From assembly GCA_003254885.1 (NCBI GenBank), contig QANT01001106.1:1-33292 (forward strand): 33,292 bases of DNA, in the 5' to 3' direction. The notes below the pieces were generated by a model. That model had not been told where the DNA came from. It did not search any database and was given only the letters and a program-made list of their open reading frames with translations. Shown piece after piece: positions 1 to 10,336 of this stretch (position 1 is its first letter; each line of letters begins with the position of its first letter). Source of the stretch: Purshia tridentata. Its lineage: Eukaryota > Streptophyta > Magnoliopsida > Rosales > Rosaceae. The translations under genes were made by a program, and so were the position numbers.

Positions 1-2160
1 CCCTTCTCTCTCTTTTCTCTCCTCTCTTCTTTCTCACTACTCACCTCCTCCGGCGATTTTGCAATTATTTGGTGGCCAACAATGATATGACCACCACCAG
101 TCTATTCTTCTCTCCTTCCTCTTTTTTCCCCAATGTTCGATCATCTAGGAAACTCACATGTAGAAACCCCATAAAACCTAGTCCTTGCCGGTGATCTAGG
201 TTATTCTGCAGAATTGAGGTCAGTGACCACATGAGTTTTCTTCCCCAGGTCATGACGAGTCTTGCCATGCCACTCTCTTGCGCCGACGACGCCTCACGAC
301 AGAGAATTGACGCCTCCTTTTCTTCCTTTCTCTAGGTTTGTTGTTTTCAGATCTAGAACAGAGTAGACATATGGTCAACAAATTGTCGACACAAAATAGA
401 CACATGATCAACAAATGGTGCTATATCGTATTCATCATTTTCTTTTCTTTTTTTTCATTTTTATAAATCAACTTTTTCTTCGATAGTGTGGCGACTACAA
501 AGGTATTTTTGTCTGATTTTAGGCCAAATAGTAAAAAAGATTAGTTTTGAAGTTGAGGGTTATATAAGTTTTTTGGGTAATAAAAGTATATTGAATAGAA
601 TTTTCCTTTGATATTGTTGTGACTTTAACAATAATCACTTCCAGATGTGCTTGAGAATAATTAGCTAGGAAAGCTTTTGGTTAACTGTATTTTAAAAGTG
701 CTGTGAGAATTAAAATTGGTGTCTAAGTGTTTGGTAAAATTTAATGTTGAAAGTGTTGTAGTTGTGTACAATGACTAAAATAAATATGATACTAAGAGTA
801 CTTTGTATTTATTTGTTTGGTGTAAACAAAAAAAAAAAAAAACCAATTTCACTTGCATATATATGTACATTGTTTTGCTAATCTTCAATTAGCCAAAACA
901 AATATGAATCATAAAATTTTAAAGAAAGTTTTACATTTGACAACATAACTTCTTATTAATTTATTGAAAGGTACAAATATTAATTGAACATTAATTTTGC
1001 CACAATAAAAAGCCATTTGATAGTAAACCCTGTCTTGATAGTATACTCTGAACTTTCTATCCTACAGTTTGGTGTTCTCTATATCACAACAATTCAAACC
1101 TCAACTTGTTGAGCCATCAAGCTCACTGATATTTCCTTTATGTCCACTACGACAGTACAATTATGGTACCTTGACTTGACTAGAAATCTTGCAACCAAAC
1201 ATTGTATTAATTGAGCATCAACATACCAAAAAAAAATTAGATATTGATATCGGTACATTTCCTACATATGTTTGACGTTTAAATATACATTGCTAATGTT
1301 TTGCTGAGTATCAATATCTAAAGAGTTTATTGGTATATTTAAACATAAGCAAATGTATAAGATAATGTTTCCTCTAAAATTCACGACAGGATTGTGCCAA
1401 GAACCTTAGCACTAACATTGGTAGTCCTTGATTGAATGTGTGGCCGTGCCATTGCACGACCATATGGCCGGTTTGCAGAAAGTAATGTAGTCGTGAATTT
1501 GTGATTGAATGAATCTGTCGAATGTATTGCGCCGTGGACATAACCTTAAGACCTTCAGGGAAGTTATCTCTAAATTGCAATATTTGCATGCAAATCTAAT
1601 TAGGATTCTTGCTTAGTTGGACTCATTTCTTCTTAAAAACGTGTGGCCTGTTCTTGTTGATATCTCCAGATTTCTCACCATGGGTTTGTTCGAATTGGGC
1701 TTGTCTAATTCGCCTTCATCAATCTTCAACTTGGGCTAGTCTTTGATTGAATCCGGCCCTGCCGTGTGCTCGGCCCAAAGGTAAACAAGGTGTAAACAGA
1801 TAAAAATCACACATCATTATACTAGCTACATGATGGGTTTACATTATTACATTAGATGTCAGATGATGGGTACCTAATACTACAAACTATAGAGAAACTA
1901 ATCTAAGAAGAAAATAGGATATTCATTATCAAGATATGATGTTTTCTTTCATAAAGAAGGACTAAAATAGGTAAGAGGACCAAGCAGCCTACGCAATAGG
2001 CATGCCCTCTCATACTACTACCATGTGTCAATGGCTTCAATTACAATAATACCTATATAGCTAATACTATTACGTATGTATGTAGAAAAAAGTAACTAGT
2101 ATGCATCATAATACTACAACTTAGAGCTTAATAAACCAAAAAATTAATTCCAATATAAGA
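1..2160. other. AT-rich DNA without a recognisable gene
   Basis: No coding region I can support. The first 55 bases are strongly pyrimidine-rich (CT repeats), like a plant 5' UTR or the transcribed part of an LTR, but nothing downstream confirms either. An A-run of 15 lies at 828-842. Two perfect inverted repeats interlock at 1237-1249 with 1309-1321 (13 bp) and 1277-1288 with 1333-1344 (12 bp). The longest open frame (1374-1589, minus, 71 codons) has no motif I recognise. This may be an old transposon graveyard, but that is inference. Confidence 0.5.
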
Positions 2161-2200
2161 TGGGTGATCCATCAAATTCACCCCCCTCCCCAAGAAAAAG

Positions 2201-2986
2201 TGTAACGACCGTACCTTCCTAAGTAAATGTTAATAGGGCCCAACGTTGACTTTTGGTTCTAACAAAATTTTAGCTTTGAACTTGGGTCCGTTAGGAAGGT
2301 CTTGAGCTCACGGGTTCATTGACACGCGGCATGGGTTATTTAGAGTTAAGGTTAAAAAGATTATGAACTTTCAGTTCGGATTTCATGATGGTCAGTTTGA
2401 TTAGTTTGGATGATTTTCAAATAATCTCGAAATGGATTTTAAAATATTATTTTATATAGAGGCACTAGTGGATTTTATGAAAATGATTTTAAAACTGGGG
2501 GATTTCAAAGAAAGGGTACGAAATTCTAAGAAACTTGAAAGTAAAGGTTTATTAATATTTATTTTGATTTATGTCCACTCACTGAGTCGTCTCATTAGAT
2601 TTTTACCTTGTTGTGATTTTAAATTTTCTCCCAGGTTGTAGCGGTGGAACGGTCGAGCCAAAGACGTCGAGGCAGTTTAGTGAACCTTTGGAATTCGTAG
2701 GAATCAATGTTTCTTGTAAATTTTATCTTCTCAATAAATTTTGTAGTGCGGCTCTGGTAACCTATTGAAAACTTAAGTAAATGGTTTTGAGATTTGGGTC
2801 GGAGACCCTTTGGATTGTGGTAGAGGAGCTGTGGTGCTTAGAAGTGTATTTGCAGGTCTCGTGGAGAAAAGGGTTAGTCCAATTTCAGGGGAGGTTCTGT
2901 CGAATTTTCGGTAGAATTTTCCTTGATATTGGATGTCCGCAGGATCACTCCGGGTTCCAGGGTGGAATTCGGGGTGGGTCCTGTCA
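2201..2986 (+). mobile_element. Internally deleted solo LTR, B-type gypsy-like family
   Basis: Starts TGTAACGACC and ends CCTGTCA, the TG...CA ends of an LTR. It is flanked by the 5-bp direct repeat AAAAG at 2196-2200 and 2987-2991. No internal region or partner LTR is present, so it is a solo LTR. Compared with the longer B-type copy at 29839-32557 it lacks about 1.9 kb: after the segment ending near 2370 it jumps to sequence matching about 31915. Its last 250 bases match those of the longer copy closely. It sits inside the 3' end of a gypsy pol remnant. Assignment to Ty3/gypsy rests on the family's length and ends and is inference. AAAAG also follows the other B-type copy, so the target duplication is slightly less certain than it looks. 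Confidence 0.8.
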
Positions 2987-2991
2987 AAAAG

Positions 2992-3253
2992 CCTATCCAC
3001 AGGCTGCAAAATCTAGAAACCGCTTTTGAATCTAAGTAGCATCTTCCCATGTAGCATCCTCGCGAGGTAAGACTTTCCATTGAATCAACCAACGGGTGAC
3101 TGCTAAATTGCATCTCTTAATCAACCCACGGTCCAAAATAACAGTAGAACGAGTATGGGAGTGCTGGTGCTATTTGGGAGGCAAGCGGGAAAAGGCATTA
3201 TATCTCTCCCTAACTTAGCCTTAAGCAGTGATACATGGAAAATCCCACTAGTC
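2992..3253 (-). pseudogene. Ty3/gypsy integrase C-terminus with chromodomain, remnant
   Basis: Read on the minus strand from 3253, the sequence gives IFHVSLLKAKLG, the conserved region just before the chromodomain in plant gypsy chromoviruses. After a frameshift near 3150 it gives ILDRGLIKR, then LIQWKVLPREDATWED, the chromodomain core (usual pattern VKWKGLPxEEATWED). A stop replaces one codon soon after the core and the frame then runs on for a few residues. In intact elements this part of integrase tethers the integration complex to chromatin. Only the last 85 or so codons survive. The upstream side is cut off at about 3253, where copia RNase H sequence begins. The downstream side is interrupted by the solo LTR at 2201-2986. 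Not functional. Confidence 0.8.
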
Positions 3254-5723
3254 TACAACATCAAAAGACTCTAAGACTCCCATTCGTATAACATAAAAAC
3301 TCAAATTGGCATAGCTTTAGTGAATGAATCAGCTAGCATGTTATAAGTGTCAATCTGCAAAAACTCTAAGATCAAGCCTTGTACACACAATTGCATACAT
3401 CAGGCTACCTGCCAAAGAGGCATAGGGTTTAGTTTTCATTTGTTCTCTCTCCATGCTAGTTTTAGGACATTGACCTTTATGAAACATATCCGTTTCTGCT
3501 TTGGAACTTCCCCAAGTGAGCAATTTTCCATAGAAAATCTTTTAAATACTCTATCAATATAATTCCTCTGCGACAGACCTAGGAAACTCTTATCTCTATC
3601 TATGTGTATCTTGATACCAAGAACAAAACTAGCTTCTCCCAAGTCCTTCATCTCAAACTCCTTGGACATAAAAGTTTTTGTTTCCAAAAGCATATTCACA
3701 TCACTGCTGGCTAGTAAGATATCATCTACATTCAAAACTAGAAAAATGTACCTACTCCCACTAACTTTAAGGTAAATGCACTCATCCAACTTGTTTCTAT
3801 AACCCAAATGATGTAACAACAACATCAAACTTGAGATACCATTGTCTCGAGGCTTGCTTGAGTCCATATATGGACTTTTTGAGCTTGCAGACTTTGATTT
3901 TCACATCCTTGACCTAAGAATCCCTCTGGTTGTGTCGTATAAATATTCTTGGACAGATTGCCATTCAAAAAAGCAGTCTTCACATCCATTTGGTGTAATT
4001 AAAGGTCAAAATACGCCACCAAAGCCATTATGACCCTAAACAAGTCCTTAGTAGGAACTATGAGAAAGTCTCATTATAATCAGTACCATAACTATGAGAA
4101 AATCCCTTAGCCACTAACCCTGCTTTATGTCTTTCTATCTTCCCATCAGCTCCCATTTTGGTTTTAAACACCCATTTGTAACCTATTGGTCTAGAGCCTT
4201 GAGGTAAGTCAACTAATTCCCAAACTTCATTATTACTCATGGACTAAATTTCACTCTTCATAGCCTCTAATCGACTGTTTGCATTTGCAATAGTAAAAAC
4301 CTCTTTTTACAACATTGGATCACTCTCACGTTCTCCAATGTTGTGGTCTATTTTCTATAAATAAAATACATAATCCTTAGAAATGGCAGGACATCTCTAC
4401 CTTTGAGATTGTCTCCTTGGTGATTCAGCTACAACATGAATAGGTTGAGCATTGTCATATTGGATTTCTTGGAGGTCCTGATTGTGTGCTTCACCTAACT
4501 TACAATTTTCACCTTGAACTTGTAAAGGTAAGAAAGATAGGGTCCGGTCCGAGATATCTAATGAGCCGGAAGTAAGGTCAGTGACCTTAACAGACTTACT
4601 CTCTCCTTCCTTAAGAAAAGTATCATACAATCCCTCACTTTGCCGAGTCTCACCATCTTTAATGAACTTAGCTTTATTGGTTTGTAGGATTCTAGTATGG
4701 TGATGTGGACAGTAGAACTTATAGCCCTTTGACTTGTATGGATAACCAATGAAATAGCCACTGACAGTTTTAGGATCTAGCTTACAGTTTGTGGATTATA
4801 AATTTTGGCTATGCTTTGTAGCCCAAAAATAAGCAGGTGCATTAAGCTAGGTTTCTTGTTAGTCCACAGCTCATTAAGAGTTTTAGGAAGTAACTTACAA
4901 GGCACTCTATTGGTTATATAGTTGGCAGTCTTCAATGCTTCTCCCCATAAAAATTTAGGTAAGGTGACAATATTCATCATGCTTCTCACCATATTTAATA
5001 AAGTCTTGTTCTTTCTCTTAGCCACACCATTATGTTTTGGGGGTACCAGGAATAGTGTATTGCACTATAATCCCACAAGATTCAAGATACAGTTCAAATG
5101 GGCCCTTATTCTGACCTTTCTCATCATACTTGCGATATAACTCTCCTCCATGATCTAACCTTACAATTTTAATGGTCTTTCCAAGTTGGTTTTCTACCTC
5201 AGTCTTAACAATTTTAAAAGTCTCAAGTACTTTTGATTTTTCTGAAACTAGTGAAACATAATAGTACCTAGTTAATCATTAATGAAGGTGGTGATAAAGT
5301 ATTGGTTTCCACAATGGTTTAAAGGGAAAAGGACCATAAATGTTAGTGTGTATGATCTCTAAAGGTTTGTCACTTCGATTTGCACACTTTCCCCTATTAT
5401 TTATCATTTTTCCTTTTACACAATCTATGTAGGTCTGGAAATCCAAGAAGTCTAGGGCTGGCAGGAGGTTTTCTTTTGACTATTTTATGCAGTATTTCAA
5501 ATGAGATGTAACCTAGTCTTTTATGCCATAGCATAGAAGACTTATCATTGAATTTGATTCTTTTAATTCCTATAGAATTTTCAATTGAAAAAACCTCATT
5601 CATGTAAGTAGATTGTAGTTTCCAATAGTCAACCACAAGAAAAGCACAACCAATATAAATGGAATTCTCAAATAGAGAAAATTTATTGATGTAAATACTA
5701 AAAGTCAAACCACACTTAACCAG
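3254..5723 (-). pseudogene. Ty1/copia pol relic (GAG-pre-integrase to RNase H), 5' truncated
   Basis: Minus-strand copia polyprotein pieces in the correct order. GAG-pre-integrase, with SMLWHKRLGYIS, lies at about 5397-5722. The integrase end (LPKFLWGEALKTANYI) is at 4777-5025 and the integrase-RT linker at 4397-4770. The reverse transcriptase start (VWELVDLPQGSRPIGYKWVF) is at 4058-4240 and the RT core and thumb at 3436-3867. A short RNase H tail (LADSFTKAMP) lies at 3255-3370. Frameshifts and stops separate the pieces. The RT catalytic motif reads NVDD instead of YVDD (3721-3732). Most of RNase H is deleted: CTRLD, just after the RT thumb, passes almost directly into the RNase H tail. Gag, protease and both LTRs are absent. 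The protein resembles element 2 (6767-13020), so both belong to one copia family. Dead relic. Confidence 0.88.
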
Positions 5724-5976
5724 AGGTGCTTATCAGTTAATAAATATAAATGGTGGTTTATATGATGCGCCAATTAATGGACAGTTTTAAAGAAATATCA
5801 TTCAAACATTTGAGAAAGCATAACATAACTAAAATTCTTCATTTTCATTTAAACTTCCAATTGTCTAAAAATCACGGCCAAAATGGAAAGGAAAATTATA
5901 AATAAAAAACTAAGTGTACAATTGAAGGACAACTTTCAGAGCCTCCCAACTTCCAATCCTGGCATGCTATATGATG
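5724..5976. other. Spacer between copia relic and decayed gene
   Basis: AT-rich, about 250 bases. Homology to copia pol stops at about 5723, and the stop codon of the decayed minus-strand gene lies at 5977-5979. It probably contains that gene's 3' flank. I see no other feature. Confidence 0.4.
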
Positions 5977-6761
5977 TCACACTCTTTTTGCTTCCAACGA
6001 CTTGACCACAGGCCGCAGAAGGGTATGCACAGCAACATCATCCTTCGTCTCAGAAAAGAGTTGATTGACGTGTGAGCTATCGGCCTCCTTCTCACCCAGG
6101 AGTCTTGCCACAGCCTTGGCTATACACTGATCAATAATAGACTGCACCTCATAGAGAGATGTGTACTCCTAAGTCTTTGGTTGAAGTTTTTCCACCAAAG
6201 TATCAAATAGTATAGCTGCCTCCATCTGGCAACAGTTTCATGGGCGTTCCTCTTGACAATCTGAAGATTAATTTCGGCTAAATCATGCCCACTCTTGATC
6301 AAATCAACGGTTGAAGGCTCAAAAAATTTGCATTGAGTATGACTTGAACAGAGGAGGATAGCTGGGTGAGGTTGTCGCCCTGCCGAACGGTTGACACATG
6401 CATAGCCAGAAGAGTCTTGATTGTATACAGCACCAAAAGCATGGCCATGGTCTTCGAAGGCGACTGAAGTTTGGAAAGGGAGAAGAGAATGTTGCTAGAA
6501 ATTCAGCCATGGCAACTCTTGCTTTGGTTGAGAACTGTAAACAAGAAAAAAACATAAGTTAGCAGGAAGAAAATGAATGAATTTAAAAGCAGTCATTAGA
6601 AAAACAAAAGACCTAATTAGAGAAGGCCTCTGCCTCGGGCAAATCAGTGTTTGGCCTTGTTGGTATAGGCGAAGAAGGGTGTGGTGGGCTGGTGGGTTTA
6701 GGACTTGGGTGAGGAATGAACCAAGTTAATGGTGTTGGGTTCATCACAAGGTCTGTATTGG
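5977..6761 (-). pseudogene. 3' exons of an unidentified multi-exon gene, decayed
   Basis: On the minus strand three coding-like stretches follow one another. The first (about 6755-6615) is rich in proline and serine (PHPSPKPTSPPHPSSP) and follows a possible splice acceptor CAATACAG. The second starts after TTGTTTACAG near 6540 and is leucine-rich. The third (about 6320-5977) contains VDLIKSGHDLAEINLQIVKR and, after a frameshift, LLGEKEADSSHVNQLF, ending at TGA (5977-5979). A TAG interrupts it near 6170. Composition suggests a helical C-terminal domain after a proline-rich linker. I do not recognise the family; a plant mobile-domain or other transposon-associated protein is possible but unproven. 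The matching 5' exons lie at 13026-14590, beyond copia element 2. Confidence 0.5.
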
Positions 6762-6766
6762 TCCTA

Positions 6767-7243
6767 TGTTAGACTAAATTTGGGCTTATTGATTATAAGG
6801 CATGTTTTCAGATGTTTGCCTAGGCCAGATAATAGGATCCAGCAATATGTTATCCGGTTATTCACATTATCAGTTAATTGGATTATAGGAAACCTATTGT
6901 TTTGAATTACTTGATTAAGTAAGATAAGGATAAGATATATTTAAATTGATGCTTAAAGATATGCTGTTTAAAATCACCTTAATAGGAGGGATTTTATCAG
7001 AATGACATCTATATAAGGTTGGGTCCCTGCTCTCACAAACTCACGCTCAACACACTCTAGTCCTATTGAAAAAGACAGAGCATACAGAGAGTTTGCAGAG
7101 AGTAGAAGACTTCATCTTGCTGCTGTGTCGATGGCTACTTCAGGTAAAACCATTTGACCTTGTCTATCTTGGATGAACACTGAGGTATGTCTTCGTATCT
7201 CTAATGTCTATACGTTTTAGTAACCACTGTCTTACAGTTTACA
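6767..7243 (+). repeat. 5' LTR of copia element 2
   Basis: 477 bp, TG...CA ends, preceded by the target duplication TCCTA. It carries a good TATA box at 7010-7017. It lacks the 118-bp duplication found in the 3' LTR. Confidence 0.95.
7010..7017 (+). promoter_or_regulatory. TATA box of the 5' LTR
   Basis: TATATAAG followed by GTTGGGTCCCTGCTCTCAC. It lies about 230 bp before the LTR end, so transcription would begin near 7040 and the R and U5 parts would follow. The same box is at 12787-12794 in the 3' LTR. Confidence 0.7.
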
Positions 7244-7378
7244 TGTGGTATCAGAGCCTACGTATATGCTTAGAGATCAATTTATCCTTTTGGGCATTTA
7301 GTAACCACTGTCTTACAGTTTACATGTGGTATTAGAGCCACCGTATATGCTTAGAGATCAATTTATCCTTTTGGGCTT
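7217..7378 (+). repeat. 81-bp tandem duplication of LTR end, PBS and leader
   Basis: The 81 bases beginning TTAGTAACCACTGTCTTACA at 7217 are repeated from 7298. Each copy holds the last 27 bases of the LTR, the PBS and about 40 bases of leader. The second PBS (7327-7338) reads TGGTATTAGAGC, one mismatch from the first. The result is two primer sites in a row. Confidence 0.9.
7246..7257 (+). other. Primer-binding site for initiator Met-tRNA
   Basis: TGGTATCAGAGC, the standard plant retrotransposon match to the 3' end of initiator tRNA-Met, begins two bases after the 5' LTR ends. Minus-strand DNA synthesis would start here. Confidence 0.92.
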
Positions 7379-8285
7379 ATTTCCAAATTGCTGAATCCTA
7401 AATTAGATTTTATTATTCAGTCTCATCTGTTAATTTGGGGTTATCTCTAAATTTTAAATCCCTAAAAATTGGAGTTAAGTTTTTCCTCTACCAGATATGA
7501 ATCAACAAGAATATGTTTCGTTTAATGTTCTCTTTGTCAAATAAATTGTACTTCAGGTTCCTTAAAACATATCAAGGTACGCTTATAATTTTTGTTGTTT
7601 ATGGAAATCTACTATCAATCAAAGGACATATATATTGCTTTAAGAATGGAATCTGTTTGGGATTTAAACCTCAGTGTTAACAAATTGTTAATCAAAGTTT
7701 GGCTTTTGGTTTATATCTTGACTGCTTGATTTATTGTACTAATAAATAATTATCAATTAAAATTTCCGCTGCTATTTTGGTGTGCATCACTTGGAGTGTT
7801 TTTGGATATATTTATTCCTATTGTTTGTTTGCTGAACATACAGAATTGAGCATGATTGTACATACAGAATAATATAGTAAATAAGGTTCTTGATTTAGCT
7901 CTAAGAATTATCAATGAATTGTATCACCAAAGTGAATAATTTGTTGTTTTCTTAATAAAAGGGATCAAGGTTGTAATCTTGAATTATAACAGATAAAAAC
8001 TTTCCCAAAGGAGATTAAATTTATTTGGTTCAATTCAATGATTAGCATACTACAATAATATATGAAATACGTTTGGTTTGAAATTTTCTTCTACCCAAAG
8101 GTGTGAAAATTTTCTTTGTATTTTATATGATTGGTAGTGTGATCTAGTTTTCCAGTTGCATATTACATTGTTTACCCAAAGGTGAGACATAATATCGCTT
8201 ACAGTTATAATGGTTTTAGGACAAAATAATTTGTTCTTTTAATGACATACTATTATACTGTTCTTCAGTTATAAATGCATCCAAC
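7379..8285 (+). other. Leader of copia element 2 (non-coding)
   Basis: About 0.9 kb of AT-rich sequence between the duplicated PBS and the gag start. No open frame with copia similarity. Packaging or translation signals would be expected here, but none can be named from sequence alone. Confidence 0.6.
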
Positions 8286-9095
8286 ATGAGTTTATCCTCC
8301 ATTGAACTTTGACTGGGACAAACTTTCAATAAATGGAAGCAGGACATAGAGATAGTTCTTGGCCTAATGGACTTGGATTTCACTCTTAGGGAAGATCAAC
8401 CAGATGCATTAACTGAAGCGAGTACCGCTGCCCAAAGGTTGAAGTTTGAAAAATGGGAGAAGGCGAACCGCATGGCCTTGCTAATCATGAAAAGATCCAA
8501 GACTGAGACAATTAGAGGAGGGGTCCCTGATAATGTGAATGCTAAGGCATTTATGGTAGCTGTGGGAGCAAAATACAAAGAGTCGGAGAAAGCTGAAACA
8601 GGGAACTTGATGAATTCCTTGACCACTATGAAGTTTGATGGAAATGGGAGTGTACGTGAGTACATTATGAAGTTGATTGACATTTCCAGTAAGCTGAATT
8701 CATTGGATGTCCCAATCTCTGATGCATTTCTTGTGCATCTTGCACTCAATTCACTGCCTTTTCAATATGGGCCACTGAAAACCACTTACAACACTCAGCG
8801 TGAGAAGTGGGGGAGTTGATCTCCATATGCGTCCAAGAGGAGGAGAGGATTAGGTGTGAGAAATCAGAAACTGAAACTGTGAATTTAGTGCACACTGGTC
8901 AGGGTAAGAAAAATTCTTATCAGAAGGGTAAGTCCTCTAATGCTTCTAAGAATTCATCTGCTGCTACTAATGCTCCTCCACCATCTAAAGGATCTCAAAA
9001 CTTAAAAGTTAAGAAGCCAAATGTTTTCAAAATGTTATTTCTGCAAAAAGACTGGTCACATGAAGAAAAATTGTGACAAATATAAGGCTTGGCTA
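8286..9095 (+). pseudogene. Copia gag (capsid/nucleocapsid), broken
   Basis: Gag forms the particle and binds RNA. The natural start is taken as ATG 8286 because the 27 codons before the next ATG (8367) read as gag (FNKWKQDIEIVLGLMDLDF). A TGA at codon 9 (8310-8312) breaks it. The capsid-like helical domain (UBN2/DUF4219 type) covers 8340-8810. A frameshift near 8810 moves the frame to a stretch with ELISICVQEEERI, followed by a Lys/Ser/Asn-rich basic tail. A further one-base shift in an A-run near 9030 restores the frame. The CCHC zinc knuckle CYFCKKTGHMKKNC (9033-9074) is complete. The usual copia gag is a single frame of about 250-300 codons, so this copy is clearly damaged. Confidence 0.85.
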
Positions 9096-10336
9096 GTTAA
9101 GAAAGGTAAATCTCATGTTTTTGTTTGTTTTGAGTCGAATCTTGTTGATGTCCCTTTAAATTCTTGGTGGTTTGACACTGGTTCTTCTGTGCATATCACT
9201 AATTCTTTGCAGGGATTAATAAGCAGGAGGACACCAAATAAGGACGAGTTTAAAGTTTTTGTTGGAAATGGAATAAAGGTTGCAGACGAGTCAATTGGAA
9301 TTGTTAGGCTTCAACTAGAGTCTGGTTTTATTTTAGAGTTAGAAGATGTTTTTTTTGTACCTTCCATGAGAAGGAATTTAATTTCAGCTTCAAAACTAGT
9401 TAAATCTGGTTTTTGTTTTATGATTGATAATGTAGCTCTCAAGTTATTTCAAAAGAATAAAAATGTTGTTCTTGGAAGTGCTATTTTAAATTCTGGTTTG
9501 TGGCAATTTAATTGTTCCTATTCTTTTGAATCTTTACATGTTGAATGTTCTGTAGGAAATAAAAGAATGCTCTTGAATGATCATTCTTCTATGCTTTGGC
9601 ATAGAAGATTAGGGCATATCTCTAAAGAAAGAATGGAACGTTTGATGAAAGATAATATTTTGCCTAATCTAGACTTTTCAGACTTTAACATTTGTGTTGA
9701 CTGCATAAAGGGAAAATTGACTAATTTAAGAAAACGAGGTTCTACTCGCAGTTAGCAACTCTTAGAAATTATTCACACTGATGTTTGTGGCCCTTTTCCT
9801 GTCCAGACCATTTGTGGCAATAAATACTTTGTAAGCTTTATTGATGATTTTTCCCGTTATGCCTATCTTTATTTAATTTCTGAAAAATCACTTGTCCTTA
9901 ATTGTTTTAAAATTTTCAAAACTGAGGTTGAAAATCAATTGGACAAAAAGATAAAAGTTGTGAGATCTGATAGAGGTAGTGAGTATTATGGCAGGTATGA
10001 TGAAACAGGACAGCATAAGGGGCCATTTGCACTCTATCTTCAAGAGTGTGGGATTGATGCACAATATACCACTCCAACAAAATGGAGTTGCTGAACGACG
10101 TAATAGAACCTTGAAAGATATGGTAAGAAGTATGGTGAGTAATTCCTCTTTGCCTAAATTTTGTGGGGTGAAGCTCTTAAGACAGCAAATTACATATTAA
10201 ATAGAGTTCCCAGCAAAGCTGTTCCTAAAACACCTTTTGAGTTATGGGTTGGTAGAAAACCTAGCTTGATGCATTTTCATGTTTGGGGATGCAAGGCAGA
10301 AGCTAGAGTATATAACCCTCAAGAAAAGAAGTTGGA
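9096..10336 (+). pseudogene. Copia protease and integrase, broken
   Basis: The aspartic protease active site WWFDTGSSVHI has its Asp at 9174. GAG-pre-integrase follows (MLWHRRLGHIS, then CVDCIKGK), giving the HHCC zinc-binding domain. A TAG at 9753-9755 interrupts the frame; beyond it the same frame gives the first integrase Asp (HTDVCGPF, 9780) and the second (VVRSDRGSEY, 9969). A two-base deletion near 10073 shifts the frame, after which the third acidic residue lies in NGVAERRNRT (Glu at 10093). A one-base deletion near 10160 shifts it again into WGEALKTANYILNRVP. The three DDE residues are present but lie in different frames. After YNPQEKKLE (about 10330) the whole integrase-RT linker, kept in the relic at 3254-5723, is missing. 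Confidence 0.88.

Noticed and set aside
2773..3009. Antisense open frame similar to one at 32347-32574
   Set aside because: Similarity is explained by both lying in the same LTR end. Reading through is a by-product of nucleotide identity.
8396..8749. 117-codon minus frame
   Set aside because: Shadow of copia gag on the opposite strand.
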